Positions 38,694 to 51,989 of a stretch of DNA of 64,000 nucleotides are shown piece after piece. The stretch covers positions 434,001 through 498,000 of the forward strand of contig JAJGOT010000511.1 in assembly GCA_022457155.1 (NCBI GenBank). The letters are read 5' to 3'. The translations under genes were made by a program, and so were the position numbers. Position 1 is the first letter of the stretch, and each line of letters starts with the position of its first letter. Origin of the DNA: Cladopsammia gracilis. Lineage: Eukaryota; Cnidaria; Anthozoa; Scleractinia; Dendrophylliidae. The notes under the pieces are model-generated. The model did not search any database. It was given only the letters and a program-made list of their open reading frames with translations, and was not told where the DNA came from.

Positions 38694-39109
38694 CTATAAA
38701 TTCAGATTAATCACGTCAGTTTAGAAAATAATTGTGCAGTTTTCTAATAGAGGACAAGAAAAATGATGAATAATATAACCACCTAATGTGCACTCTATAT
38801 CCTACAGTTGTTGCCGCTGCCGCTACTATTACTATTGCTACCACTGCCACAGCTGTTGCTTTTGCTGGTACTACGGATAAATCTCCCGTAAGCGACCATA
38901 AGGAGGTCTTTACTTTGAATCATATGAAACAGTAATAATTTCAATGTACAAATATTGTATAATATATGATTCGATGCAAGGGACAAAATGTTCGTTTTAT
39001 TGTACTTTTACTGTAACGTATGATTCAATTTGCGTCTGTAGTGACATTGAAATATGGATGAGAAGGTGACGTGGGTACTCGTCGTATTCTTCAGGGTTCA
39101 AATATTGTA

Positions 39110-39375
39110 GACTGGTACTGTTTAGAGTCGAAGGTCGGTGGTTCGGTGCCTGGTCTCTGCCGTCGTGTTGTTTCCTTAGACAAGAAACTTTACTCCACAC
39201 TGTCTCTCTCCACCCAGGTGTATAAATGGGTACCGGCGACAAAATGCTGGGGGTAACCCTGCGATGGACTAGCATCCCATCCAGGGGGGAGTAGCAATAT
39301 TCCTAGTTGCTTCATGCTACAGAAACCGGGTTAAACTCCGGCCGTGTGAGCCATCGTGGCTCGTGTGCGACTTTA
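39110..39375 (+). mobile_element. tRNA-derived SINE-like repeat
   Basis: Contains a B-box-like GGTTCGGTGCC at 39,139-39,150 after a GTCGAAGGTCGGT lead. It is followed by a body with ACCCAGGTGTATAAATGGGT, AATGCTGGGGGTAACCCTGC and GATGGACTAGCATCCCATCC, words I associate with widespread marine-invertebrate SINEs. The 5' boundary is uncertain. Confidence 0.55.
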
Positions 39376-40167
39376 CCTTACTGTTTAGAGTACTCAGAAA
39401 ACCTAAAATGACCACCGTTAGAATTATCGTGGTACCTTTAGGGTATTGAGCCGAACAAATATGACAGAATAATAATATGACATGTGTTGTTTTATAATTG
39501 GTACCACTTAGGGGTAAAAATACATTTGCGCCACACCCATCAAACGAGATTCTGGTACCTTTTATGGTGTTTTAGCTATAGTTTGCTTTTTGTTTTAGGG
39601 CACACCCGTCAGGTAAGCGGAGTGGGTCAATAAATGTAATTGGAAAACAATAGATACGGTTCCGGCTATAATCAGGAGCCTGCTAGTAATGAGTTGACAC
39701 TGAAAAAAAATTTCGTATTTCTGGAAAGTGGTCGCCTACAAGAGGTGGTCGCTCATGGAGGTTCTAAGATTGAACTACTGCTACTCCTACTTTCCTTCTG
39801 CTTTTCCGGTTTTTGATCATTAGAAGATAAAGAGTATCACTTTCGTTCAGGCATTGTTTCGGGTTTTAGAACAATGCCCTTTGATTTGTTTCTAGTTTCT
39901 TGTTTCTGTGCATAACTTTATATCTCACTTTCACATTGTAAAAAATATAATAGAAAACCACTTATACGGATTGTCTTGTTTGCAATGTTCATAGATTATT
40001 TTAATTGTAAACGTTTCAAAATATATCACTTGATGGAACATTGCAAAGTTGTCGCGGATTCAGCCACCCTCAGTTACTAAAAGATTATTAAAGCTGTGAC
40101 TATGAAACTCGGAGGGTTGCCAAAGGTGAAGTAGGTCACGTGCCGTGATGACGTAATATGACTCAGG

Positions 40168-40340
40168 AATAGCCCTTTTCACGGTTAACTCTGCTCATTT
40201 GCATTACAATGAAATCTAGCATGTATGTGAGGCAATTTCGGGCTATTTATATTTTGTAGTTTTAGCCCGAAATTGCCTCGCATCCACGTTGGATAACATT
40301 GTAATGCAAATGAGAAAAATCAACCGTGAAAAGGGCTATT
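40168..40340. mobile_element. Foldback MITE
   Basis: Ends AATAGCCCTTTTCACGGTT and its reverse complement. The inner arms (GAGGCAATTTCGGGCT / AGCCCGAAATTGCCTC) also pair, so almost the whole 173 bp is a hairpin. No coding capacity. Confidence 0.7.
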
Positions 40341-40604
40341 GTGTCATCATTCCGATTGGCGGCCATTTCATCATGTAAGAAAGGCGCCAGAAATAATCAA
40401 AATCAAAAGAAAACTGCTCAAATGATTTAAAATTCTAAAATATACTGCAGGAAAATTTAAAAAAAGCCCCGTTTAAAAGTTAATTTATATAACCCTATTC
40501 AGCCTGCCTCCCTTCGTAATGTCAAGAGCCATGCCAAAAAAATTACCACATTGCACTGAAAATTTTAACAGAGCGATATTAGTCAAACGTGACAAATACC
40601 CATA

Positions 40605-40886
40605 GAGCAGTTTTCAATCGAGTGTCGAAAATAATTACACAATTGCTTTGGTTTTGCATTGCTACGCGTTGTGATTGGCTAAAAAATCTCGCGCTACTTT
40701 CTCGACCAATCAGAAGTAAAACCAAAACCAATCGTGACTCGCTCGCACGCATTTTCCCGCGCTTGGCGCCGCCGACATGTAATTGCTTCGAGCTCTGATT
40801 GGTTCATTGGATTGATTACGACTGCTGTGATTGGTCAGAGTAATTACTTTGGTTTTGGTTTTACGACACTCAATTGAAAACCGCTC
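40605..40886. mobile_element. MITE with GAGCNGTTTTCAAT ends
   Basis: Imperfect terminal inverted repeats of about 45 bp (GAGCAGTTTTCAATCGAGTG / CACTCAATTGAAAACCGCTC) with TTTTGGTTTTGG-type subterminal words and several copies of ATTGGT/ACCAAT. Non-coding. Confidence 0.65.
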
Positions 40887-40979
40887 CGATTCAGTGTCAC
40901 AAAGTAAATACAATATTAATAAGCGTAGCTTTCTTGATATAGCATTGCACAGAGCTAAAAATGTAGTAAATATATATCT

Positions 40980-41088
40980 GGGGTCAATTTAATAAAACGT
41001 TTACAAGTGTAGCTATTTTTTTTCAACCTCTGAAACAATGGCTACACTTGTAAATTACACTTGTAAAAGTTTTATTCAATTGACCCCT
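40980..41088. mobile_element. Short foldback MITE
   Basis: A 109-bp hairpin with arms GGGGTCAATTTAATAAAA / TTTTATTCAATTGACCCC and inner CAAGTGTAGC / GCTACACTTG. Confidence 0.65.
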
Positions 41089-41214
41089 GGTTGTTGAAAG
41101 CCGAAACAAAGTTCAGGTTTTTTTTATTACACACTGTTTACAAAGAAATAAAAAATAGGAATAGAAAGTCGTTTGCATAAGTCGGGAAGAAGATACAAAT
41201 TTTTAGAGAAACAA

Positions 41215-41421
41215 CAGGGGCGGATCTACGGGGGTGCAGGATGCAGGATGTGCCCCCCCCCCCCCCCCCCGAGATGACCTGCATCTTTCTAATAAGGAAT
41301 GACGTAACCACGTTTTGTTTTCTTTTCTTTGCAGAATATTCTGCAAAGAAAAGGAAAAAAATGGTTACGTCATTCCTAAGAGGTGCACCCCCTCCTAAGA
41401 AAAATCCTGGATCCGCCCCTG
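41215..41421. mobile_element. CAGGGGCGGATC MITE, copy 1
   Basis: Ends CAGGGGCGGATC / GATCCGCCCCTG, flanked by AACAA on both sides (5-bp TSD). Inside are a C-homopolymer and a short palindrome around GCAGAATATTCTGC. Related copies are at 53,503-53,900 and 63,438-63,622, each with its own 5-bp TSD. Confidence 0.75.
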
Positions 41422-41798
41422 AACAATATAAAATCATGCGCACAGTGACCGAAGTAGCTTATGCTTTTGAGTTGGTCCTTGCCGCGGTAAATTAATAAAA
41501 TAAGTTGAAATAGTTAATTACAATATATTACTAATTCTCAGCAAAATAAATGATTACATGGAAAAAGAAAAGTTAAGATGTTGCTAAAAAGCAGAGGAGA
41601 CTAGGCTTTTATCACGCCCCGCCATTTTGTATGAAAACAAAAGATTTACGCCGCTAAGCCTCGCAGTGAAAAAGTTGAAAACGAGGTTAGGCGGGCAAAA
41701 ACAAAGCATTTATTCTCCGGGGAGTCAACATGGCCGCCACGTGATAAAGGCCTATAAAGAATGGGAAGACAGAATAGACCCCTTTAGCTTCTATGTTT

Positions 41799-41944
41799 TG
41801 CCCATTATACACTTTGTTTGCCCCCCCAAATTTAACATAAACTATTGTTTTGAACTGCTCTTGGGAATATGCAGTCCTCCCAAGAGCATTTACAAACAAT
41901 AGTTTATGCAAAATGTGTGGGGCAAACAAAGTGTATTATGGGCA
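41799..41944. mobile_element. Foldback MITE
   Basis: Arms TTGCCCATTATACACTTTG and the reverse-complement block ending at 41,944, with inner AAACTATTGTTT / AAACAATAGTTT pairing. Hairpin-like throughout and non-coding. Confidence 0.6.
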
Positions 41945-42525
41945 ATTCGAAAATAGAGAATGAAGATGTTACCCAAGAGAACTGTTTCTTTTAAATTTTG
42001 TTTTCTTCACGTGCATATGTATGCATAATTTATGAAAAGACAAAGAACAAATTCCCTTGAGAACATCACATGACCTTCATTGGAAAAACAAAACATACAA
42101 GCTGAAGAGGTCTATTAATAAGCTTATGGATATTGAAATTATATATTTAACAACTATTCACCTCAGTGTAGGTGGGTAGTGGTGGATATTTACCTCGCCG
42201 CGAAGCGCAAATTTTCGCCAGTTGCTGGGAGGGGAATAGCACTTGCTATTCCGAGTTTCAGTAGCCAATCAGAGCGCACCAACAATGCTATCCACTGTTT
42301 CAGTATATACTAAAAAGAAATATTTAGCGATCGAGTAACAACAGAACGCCTAAAGAAGAACAATAGCGCGCACATGCATAGTTAATGTATGGTGTTACCG
42401 CAAAACCCCAATTTACATATTTTTTCGCTCAAAAAGTATACGAATATCAGTAGATCCCAGGCTTTTCACCATCTACTCGTATCTAAGAAATACGTATACG
42501 TACTAGGAGTAATCGTAGATTAAAG

Positions 42526-42897
42526 GGTGCGTTCGATGTGCGAAATGATTTATTTTTGGTTAAACAGGCGATTTTTTGTGCAATTTTTGTCGCAGTTGTC
42601 GATGCAAGTTTTGTCGTGCGCAAGTTGCGTCTTCAAATCGCATGTATAAACGGGCGGCGATTTCATTGCGATTTGGACGCGATTTGTCGCGCGATGTCGC
42701 AGAGGTTTCGAACATGTTCGAACATTTCGAACATGTTCGAAACCTGATGCAACTCGGCGGCGATTTTTGGGATATCACATCAAATCAAAGCAAACGTGCA
42801 CCCGAATCGCACAGGAAATCGCCGCCAGTTTACACAAAAGTTGCATTGGAGAGCACGACAAATATCGCATCAAAAATCGCATGTGTAAACGGGCCTT
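42526..42897. mobile_element. Possible MITE rich in TCGCAT/GCGATTT words
   Basis: The two halves carry inverted GCGATTT/AAATCGC words around a central palindrome of TTTCGAACATGTTCGAA type at about 42,706-42,741. The outer edges (near AAAGGGTGCG and GGGCCTT) match only weakly, so the borders are tentative. Confidence 0.35.
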
Positions 42898-44121
42898 AAA
42901 GGAGAATGGTTTTATAATCGGTTTATTTACTCCCCAGGAAATTCTAGTTAATGTTTATATTTTACTGTGAATGTTGGGATTTTCCCGCGCTAACATCAAC
43001 TGCAGAACTGCTCGATCGACGTAACAAACGATAATGCAAAAATGTACCCATTTAGGTGTATCGCGCTATATAGATCTATATAGAGAAAAACAACTGTCTT
43101 AGCGCGCGCTAAAACGAGAATTTAATGTCGTCAAACTGCGTCTGCAAATTACAAACTAAAGTGTAAAAATGTAAAAATTCGCATTTTACAAGTTTAAGAA
43201 CGAAATGGAACTCAAAAATTGCTCAAACTTATCTTGGTAACGAGCGCGATACATGATTTCATCTAAATGAAGTCGACACATTTGCGGGTAGGAACAGCGG
43301 CGTACAGAATTTCGAAAATATTCATCGTTCTCTCTCAAAATGACAATTTTATTGGCCATATGATCGCGACATTAATTCACTATTTCAGCGCGCCCTAGTA
43401 CGTCCGTCCGTCCGTTATCACTACGTCATTGGACCGATGAAGTCACGTGGACTGCAATACTCGTACCCAGGGCCGCTACGTTCTTTCAAGAGGCGAGGCT
43501 TTTTGGAAGTCCCGCAAAAATCTCGATTTCGCCTGCCTAACAGATTTATGAAGGCGTTCTGCGAACGCAATAATCTGAATGGTTAAGCCGCTAAAAAGCA
43601 ATGACAGTCGACCACGCCTTCTATCGAGTATGACAACTTCAAAGCTCGATATTTTCAGGGTTTCTTTATATACTTTAGCATTTCTAGATAGAGTTATAGC
43701 TAAATTACTTAAATCCATGCGTTTAGTTTCAACTTAATATCGTTTTCATTTTAATTCCTTCCTTTCTTCACGTCCTTTTTTAATTTAAGTAAAATGACAA
43801 GTCCTGTGGTGCTCCGTCAACTTCCGGGCTTTTCACTCGAAAGTGAAACTACAAATTGAAACTTCGTTAAAAGAAACGAAACGCAAGCAGGGATATGATA
43901 TGCTTTGTCAGTAAAAAAATATTTTTCTTTATTTCGCTTTTTGGATCTTTGTATCTCAATAAGTATCCCTGTAAACACGAGTATAAACACGCCATATTGC
44001 GCTCGAATTTAATATCAATTACACGCCTAGCTAGTTGCTCAGTACGCAGTCTACAATTACAAACAAATGAAATGTTGAACACCCCGAATATAGTTTTTTT
44101 TCATCATAAATGTGTCCTTAC

Positions 44122-44309
44122 CCTCGTATTGAGTTGATAAAACTGGATTTTCCAGTTCCGGAGTTGCCAGTAATTCCAATGTTCACCTCGACTTCTTTCC
44201 AACCGTCCAATTTTTTCTTAAGTAACTTTTCAATGTCTTGAACACCATTTTTTTCGACACAATCTTTAACGTCGTCAAAAGAGATTGCCTCCCAATCCAT
44301 AGAACCCAT
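44122..44309 (-). CDS. IRG-type GTPase gene 1, exon 1
   Basis: Encodes the start and the P-loop: the first residues MGSMDWEAISFDD, then VNIGITGNSGTGKSSFIN with an intact G1 motif. The donor is G|GTAAGG at 44,121 in phase 2. It joins exon 2 at 38,693 so that the residues after SIRG continue with the switch region and DLPGIG. The minus-strand order matches the other IRG genes in the window. Confidence 0.85.
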
Positions 44310-45338
44310 GACGAACAGAAGGATAAATGCAATTACAAATTTTGTATCAGATCGGGGAAGTTGTGTCGAAGTAGTGTCTTACCAATAGAAAGGTCCTTGC
44401 GATATATTAAAATTCAAATTGAAAGCGAAATATTACCGCAAAACGCCAATTTACATAAATTTTGCAAAAAGTACGAATTTGCTATTAAAGTGATCAGTAG
44501 ATCATAGGCTTTCGATATATCAAAATTCCACTTGATAGCGAAATATTACTGGGAACCCATGATTAACAGAGGGATAAATGGAATTAAATTTTCGATCAGA
44601 TCGGGAAAGTTGTCTCTCAATAGAAAGGTCCTTTCGATATATTAAATTTCAACTTGATAGCGAGGCCTAGAGGACAAAAACAAAGAGATTAATATATATG
44701 TTTATTCATTTCCTTAGTTTGTGTCCTCCAGGAGTACTACTTCATGTTGGCCTCAGTATAATGTCCTTTTCAAATTTCGATTCGGCATAACTAAATGTGA
44801 ACGTCTGAAATCGAAAATCATGATCGATTCTCGTCATTCTCCCTCACCGTTGCTGACGTCACTACGGGACCACGTGAGATTGCGCGAGCAAGTTTGCTTT
44901 CAATGTGCGAATTTGTTTGCGAGGATAAGACGTGTTGTCGAGTCAAGAGCGGTTTTTCCTTTCTTCAACGTGACTCAAGTGGGAGTAATCTTTCGCTTGT
45001 CACACTTGACAAGTAATTTTCAGGTACAATTACCTTTTTCCGGCATAATTGCCGGCGTATTCGGCCGCTACTTCAAGCTAGCCGATAAAATATTCCTGCG
45101 GAACTCTTCGCAATCGAAGAAATGGCGGGAAACGAAGACGAAGGAGAATCTCTTGTTAGGGCTGGTTTTCACTAGCGCATAAGCATAAGCACAAGCCAGC
45201 ATACGCAGACTCAGTAACGTGTTATTCATTAGTTCCAATTAAGAAACACCGAAGAATAAGCCCTGCTCCTCGTAAACAACGGTGACAAAGACTGACTTTG
45301 TCGAAAGTATCAAGACTTCAATCTCGGAGAGTATATAT
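44310..45338. other. Spacer upstream of IRG gene 1
   Basis: Three loose repeats of AATAGAAAGGTCCTT followed by CGATATATTAAA lie at 44,380-44,660. A 153-codon frame at 44,721-45,182 has no recognisable domain and I do not call it. Sequence toward 45,300 probably belongs to the leader of the DIRS fragment. Confidence 0.4.
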
Positions 45339-45709
45339 ATGGTCGAAGGTTTTTGCCAGATATCCACTGCTTTGTCCGCTGAAATAGCGGGTGTGCTGTC
45401 GTCGACAGCTCGTATTCCTTCCAAACGACCTCGTAAGGAATTATCTGACAGTGAATCAGAGCTTGAGAGCGATGAAATCGTGCCTCAAAAACAGCCACGC
45501 GCCGCGAGTCTTAACGATGGCAACGAATCTGTCGATTTGTCTCTGGATGACCAAGTCGACTCGCTCTTTACAAAAGATAGCTCAAAGGCAAACGAAACCA
45601 AGAAAACCGAGGGAACGGTCAAAAGCGACTTCCTTGAATACGACCTTGATGAGGCCTACTCAGCTGACGTGGACGCAAAACTTGCGAAGATTGTGAAGAA
45701 AATGGTCCG
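45339..45709 (+). pseudogene. DIRS ORF1 (gag-like), 5' part, split by transposon
   Basis: An acidic, Ser/Glu-rich N-terminal region (SDSESELESDE) leading to AKIVKKMVR, where the hAT-like element interrupts it. The frame continues unchanged at 51,351 after the 8-bp duplication ATGGTCCG. ATG at 45,339; the frame is also open upstream to 45,282. Confidence 0.7.
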
Positions 45710-48700
45710 CACTCATGTCCAATACTGTCGCACTGATACGGACCGTGAGTAAACGTTGACGGTCCGTACAAAACGTACGGATCGTCATCCTCGCTTACGG
45801 TCCGTAACCATCTAACTTTACGTAACTATACGGTCCGTGTTCTGTCTGTATACGGAGCGTGCATCTCATTATCACACTCAGTCAGTGTGAATAACTTTTT
45901 ACTATCGGTACGATTCGTACGAACCGTACGTTTCGCACGGAACGTTATCCTTGCTTACGGTCCGTGTTCTGTCTGTATACGGAACATGCATCTCATTATC
46001 ACACTCAGTCAGTGTGAATAACTTTTTACTGTCCATACGATTTGTACGAACCGTACGTTTCGAACGGAACGTAATCCTTGCTTACGGTCCGTGTTCTGTC
46101 TCTATACGGAACGTGCATCTCATTATCACACTCAGTCACTGTGAATAACTTTTTACTGTCCATACGATTCGTACGAACCGTACGTTTCGTACGGAACGTA
46201 ATCCTTGCTTACGGAGCGTGCATATATCTCGTTCTGTAAGCGTGAGGCGGCAAACAACGCGCCACTGCACTAAATATCTATCTTACTGTGCTACGCTTTC
46301 AAATATAAACAAACACGTGAGCCGAAAACTAAACCGAACATACACGCGAGAGGAAATAAGGAACCTACACATATATCTCGTTCTTTAAGCGTGAGGCGAC
46401 AAACAGCGCGCCACTACACCAAATATCTATTTTGCTACGATACGCTTTCAAATATAAGCAAACACGTGAGCCGAAAACTAAACCCGAACATACACGCGAG
46501 AGGAAATAAGGAACCTACACATATATCTCGTTCTTTAAGCGTGAGGCGACAAACAGCGCGCCACTACACCAAATATCTATTTTGCTACGATACGCTTTCA
46601 AATATAAACAAACACGTGAGCCGAAAACTAAACCCGAACATACACGCGAGAAGAAATAAGGAACCTACACATATATCTCGTTCTTTAAGCGTGAGGCGAC
46701 AAACAGCGCGCCACTACACCACTCTATTTTGCTACGATACGCTTTCAAATATAAACAAACACGCGAGCCAAAAACTAAACCCGAATATACACGCGAGAGG
46801 AAATAAGGAATCTACACATATATCTCGTTCTTTAAGCGTGAGGCGACAAACAGTGCGCCACTACACCAAATATCTATTTTGCTACGATACGCTTTCAAAT
46901 ATAAACAAACACGCGAGCCGAAAACTAAACCGAACATACACGCGAGAGGAAATAAGGAACCTACACGCGACAAATAACGTGCCACTACACAAAATATCTG
47001 TTTTGCTACGATACGCTTTCACAAACACACGAGCCGAAAAAATAAACCCGAATATTCACGCGAGAGAAATGAAGAAAATGCATATCTATTTCTTTCTTTA
47101 CCGTTCAAACGAATGCAACATATACATTATGACAAAACGGACAACTTTCGCGACATTAGCAAGGAGGCGCGAGTCAATATTAGCGCGGGGAGGCGTTAAA
47201 TCAAAACACGCCACTCCACCAAACATAAGTATGCACGATTCAAACCATATAAAAATTAACAATCACCCTTCCCATGATCGAAACAACAGTCAGAATATAC
47301 ATTCATTTAATCATTTATTGTAGCACACTTATCACATATCAAATAAATAATGTCATTCACTTTTAGTTTAGTAAACTGCCTTCACATCCATTTAGTTCAT
47401 CTCCGTTTCACTTCTTTTTTGGCAGGCCATTTAAATATAGCACTTTGTTATAGTCAATGTCAAAATAAAACCAGGAAAGCCGCTTTTGATCTGCATTGTT
47501 CAAGATAAAATCTATCTGCCTTGCTCTTTTCTCAGCTCCTTCGATTTCAAGGTCGCTCATCTCCTTCCGCCGGGCATTTGTCGGGCATTTGTCGGGCATT
47601 TGTCGTTTTCTTTTTTTTAAAAAAGTTGCAAATGCCCCACGGTGGGGTCAGCTTTTATGTACAAATCCCCACGGTGGGGCATCTGAAAGAGTTCAAGTGC
47701 CCGACCCATGGGACAAGAACGAAATTTTTATTTCAATGATTATTGATGGAAGCAATAATTGCTCACAAATAAATGGATCTTTATTCATGCTAGGAATTCT
47801 TTCGTTCTACCAATCCGTTCCCTCATTCGTTCTAAATGTATGTGTTATGTTTCCGCAAAACTTTTGACTCCAATACTTTCCTGTCGATTCTCGTTGTTAA
47901 TGTTATTAATTTCGATTAAAATTATGCTTACGTTCAATCCATTTACACGGTAAGGTCCCCGTTGATTGAGACGCTTTTTCAAGTGAAGTTGCTATTGAAT
48001 TTTTAAATAGCCAGATTCTTCTGTTGCGACATATCATGATGGAAAGACACCAAGGCCACGAATAATGGCAAATAAGACGTCAACAAAACTTGAAAATTTG
48101 CCGTGATATAGATATTATCTTCTGTGGCACTTGAAAGGTAAGGCAATAGGTGGCCTGTTTTGAAAATTGTGTGAAACTTTAATATTTTCACATGAAAAGT
48201 GCAGGACTGAAACGACATTTATCAACTCAGTTTTTATAATCAGAAAAATTAAAAATAAACAACGAAGCATGTACGAATTTTAATATCCATAAGATAACGT
48301 TGTTTTGACAATGCCCCACCCCCGGGATGACCTATTTTAGCAAATGCCTCATCCTTGGGAAGGAAAAGTTATAAAATGCGCGACAAATGCCCCGGGGGAG
48401 GGGGAATGAGCGGGCTTGGAATTGACGGAGCCATAAGCCACTCTGCAATCAATGTGGGCTCAGCATCCATTGCTTATAAAAAATAACACCATCTTGAAGC
48501 TTTCCGTATCGCCCAGTGGCTTCTTCCAAAATACTATCCTCATCTCCATTGGCCATGCTTTGAGAGCGAAAAACGCATCTCCATTCAACACTTTAACCAG
48601 TTCTTTTCTTTCCTCCTCGGCAATAGCAACACTTATTTCTCGCCCTCGTTCCCATGACTTTCGGCTTGCTTTTTAAAATTCACACACATCACTGAAAACA

Positions 48701-51342
48701 TATTCCATTCATCTAAACAAATGTGCCGCCATCATCAAAGGCCAGCATCAATATTGATCGACCATTTATCTTTTTTTTTTCAGCAAAGAATTCTATTTTT
48801 TTCCCAATTTAATAAGCCCCGTTATTATTTCATTTTAAATTGCCTTTATTCTATAGAACACATACATTCCATACCACAAAAGTATGTTTCTTCCAAAAGA
48901 AATATCATGTCCCCTTATGCTTGCCAAGCCTGTGTTTTTTTAATGCTTCTCTTAATTGTTTTCAATGTTATGATCGCGTGGATAATGTGAATGATCGGGT
49001 TGTGTTTGCGAACAAATTACTCCTGATTTCTCACACCTTCCATTTGTTAAATCCCATTCAAATATACAATGAAATGTATCTTTACATATCATAAACCGCC
49101 TGATTAATTTGAAGCAGTCAACGGCTCACACCAGTGACACATTCACTGCCATTTTACTCCCGTTACGCAGGCTTCAATTTACCGCACGCAGTTAAAAAAA
49201 TAGTGTTTTGCGAAGTCATTTATTGAGCAACTCATAATGGCCAATCATTTTCAACGGTTGGACCTTGATTTGAAGAGCTGCTACGGGTACGACCTGGACT
49301 GGAAATGCCTTCCATAAAAATTACGCGAGGTACGTATCATTGAATTTGAACACAGTTCAATACACCTGCATCATCGAAACGTCAGCTTTCTCGAATTTTT
49401 TTACGGTGGCTAATTTACCTTATCGACTGAGTCGATAAAACCAAATTTTCATTGTTGAAAAGGGATTTCCTTACATGACGTGGAAACGAGGTTGCAGTTG
49501 TTCCCAGGATTTCTTTATGTAGCTGAAGGAGAGAGACCCTGGGAACGATCAAGCAGCATCATAGAAACGACCACGTTCATTTTCACGTCTGGTCAATCTG
49601 CATCACTGAATAACCTCCGCCAAACCTTCCGCTATCAATCATTTCTGCCCACTAAAACTATTCATGAGATGCAATTCAAGGCCGTGGTTTCTTGATTACG
49701 GTCCGTCTGTTCAGTTCACGAACCGTACGCATCGTACGGATTGACGAACCGTTTGGGGTACACACGGTTCAACGCAATACACGAAAATATACCAAGTGCC
49801 CTTAATGAGATGCAATTCACGGACCGTGGTTTCTTGATTACGATTCGTCTGTTCAGTTCACGAACCGTACGCTCCGTACGGATCGACGAACCGTTTGGGG
49901 TACACACGGTTCAACGCAATATAAGAAAATATTCTAAGTGCCCTTAATGAGATGCAATTCACGGACCGTGGTTTCTTGATTACAATTCGTCTGTTCAGTT
50001 CACGAACCGTACGCTCCGTACGGATCGACGAACCGTTTGGGGTACACACGGTTCAACGAAATACACGAAAATATTCTAAGTGCCCTTAATGAGATGCAAT
50101 TCACGGACCGTGGTTCTTGATTACGGTCCGTCTGTTCAGTTCACGAACCGTACGCTCCGTACGGATCGACGAACCGTTTGGGGTACACACGGTTCAACGC
50201 AATATAAGAACATATTCTAAGTGCCCTTAATGAGATGCAATTCACGGACCGTGGTTTCTTGATTACGATTCGTATGTTCAGTTCACGAACCGTACGCTCC
50301 GTACGGATCGACGAACCGTTTGGGGTACACATGGTTCAACGAAATACACGAAAATATTCTAAGTGCCCTTAATGAGATGCAATTCACGGACCGTGGAGTT
50401 CACAAACCGTACGCTCCGTACGGATCGACGAACCGTTTGGGGTACACACGGTTCAACGAAATACACGGAAATATTCTAAGTGCCCTTAATGAGATGCAAT
50501 TCACGGACCGTGGTTTCTTGATTACGGTCCGTCTGTTCAGTTCACAAACCGTACGCTCCGTACGGATCGACGAACCGTTTGGGGTACACACGGTTCAACG
50601 AAATACACGGAAATATTCTAAGTGCCCTTAATGAGATGCAATTCACGGACCGTGGTTTCTTGATTACGGTCCGTCTGTTCAGTTCACGAACCGTACGCTC
50701 CGTACGGATCGACGAACCGTTTGGGGTACACATGGTTCAACGAAATACACGAAAATATTCTAAGTGCCCTTAATGAGATGCAATTCACGGACCGTGGAGT
50801 TCACAAACCGTACGCTCCGTACGGATCGACGAACCGTTTGGGGTACACACGGTTCAACGAAATACACGGAAATATTCTAAGTGCCCTTAATGAGATGCAA
50901 TTCACGGACCGTGGTTTCTTGATTACGGTCCGTCTGTTCAGTTCACGAACCGTACGCTCCGTACGGATCGACGAACCGTTTGGGGTACACACGGTTCAAC
51001 GAAATACACGGAAATATTCTAAGTGCCCTTAATGAGATGCAATTCACGGACCGTGGTTTCTTGATTACGGTCCGTCTGTTCAGTTCACGAACCGTACGCT
51101 CCGTACGGATCGACGAACCGTTTGGGGTACACACGGTTCAACGCAATATAAGAAAATATTCTAAGTGCCCTTAATGAGATGCAATTCACGGACCGTGGTT
51201 TCTTGATTACGGTCCGTCTGTTCAGTTCACGAACCGTACGCTCCGTACGGATCCACTCTTAACGTCACGGTCGGAAGGAATTCCACGGACCGTAACTTAG
51301 CTTTCACGGAACGTGACTGTGCGTGTATATTGGACAACCCTC
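45710..51342 (+). mobile_element. Satellite-rich hAT-like non-autonomous transposon, copy B
   Basis: A 5,633-bp element with the same ends as copy A and a different 8-bp TSD, ATGGTCCG, at 45,702-45,709 and 51,343-51,350. It is almost identical to copy A; a T/A difference at 22,508 versus about 45,810 was noticed. The 142-bp array is longer by one 142-bp and one 117-bp unit, which accounts exactly for the 259-bp length difference. No transposase. Confidence 0.88.
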
Positions 51343-51350
51343 ATGGTCCG

Positions 51351-51867
51351 GACAAAATTGTCCGATGAAAAGCTGAAAGAAACGCTGTTAAGCTGTACTA
51401 GACCGGCAAACTGCGAAAACGTAACAGCGACAAAAGTAAACCCAGAAGTTTGGTCGAAAATTCGATCAAGCGCGAGGAGTCGAGATTTAAAGTTCCAGAG
51501 ACTCCAAAACATCGTTCAAAAAGCGATGATTCCACTGATTAAACTTACCGATCAGTGCATGAAACCTGCGGTTTCCGCGCAGCAATTATCAAGTGAAAAT
51601 TTTGTACGAACCTTGCTTGATGTTATCGCTTTTTTGGGCCACGTTAATTGTGCGCTCATTCAAAGACGGTGTGATTTGATCAGACCTGATCTTAACAATC
51701 AATATCAGCAAATTTGCGCTGAACATGTTGGTTTTACCGACTTATTTTTTGGGAACGACCTCCCAAAGCAAATACAAGACATAAGTGCCACAAACATAAT
51801 GGGACAGAAGCTGCAGAGCACTATAACAAGGCCAGTGAAAGTCATCACCGCAAATCACAGTTTTTAA
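51351..51867 (+). pseudogene. DIRS ORF1 (gag-like), 3' part
   Basis: Continues the frame cut at 45,709. Conserved segments are NPEVWSKIRSSARSRDLKFQ and LLDVIAFLGH, which I recognise from cnidarian DIRS ORF1 proteins. The open frame ends at 51,867. The protein is unusable as one unit because of the 5.6-kb insertion. Confidence 0.7.
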
Positions 51868-51989
51868 AAAACGGTCAAACTCACCGACCGCACTTCAACA
51901 AACGTGGTCATCGATACCACAGGACACAAACTCCCTACCGCAAGCGGCAGGAGAAAGTGGATCAAAAGCAATGGCACTGAGTCCACAGC

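Larger units (their letters stand above)
38694..44121 (-). other. Intron of IRG gene 1, filled with mobile elements
   Basis: A 5.4-kb intron bounded by GTAAGG (donor) and TATAG (acceptor) on the minus strand. It holds a SINE-like repeat near 39,120 and MITEs at 40,168, 40,605, 40,980, 41,215, 41,799 and about 42,526. The remaining sequence shows no coding signal. Confidence 0.7.

Noticed and set aside
39071..39256. 61-codon frame in the SINE-like region
   Set aside because: Falls inside a recognised repeat with a B-box-like word. No protein evidence.
41256..41272. Poly-C and poly-G runs as functional signals (also near 53,540, 54,215, 54,325, 56,470, 58,898, 59,366, 62,010 and 62,610)
   Set aside because: Several lie within MITEs or look like homopolymer expansion or sequencing uncertainty. 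No associated gene structure.
44721..45182. 153-codon plus-strand frame
   Set aside because: No recognisable family, no neighbour support and a non-coding setting between an IRG gene and a DIRS fragment.
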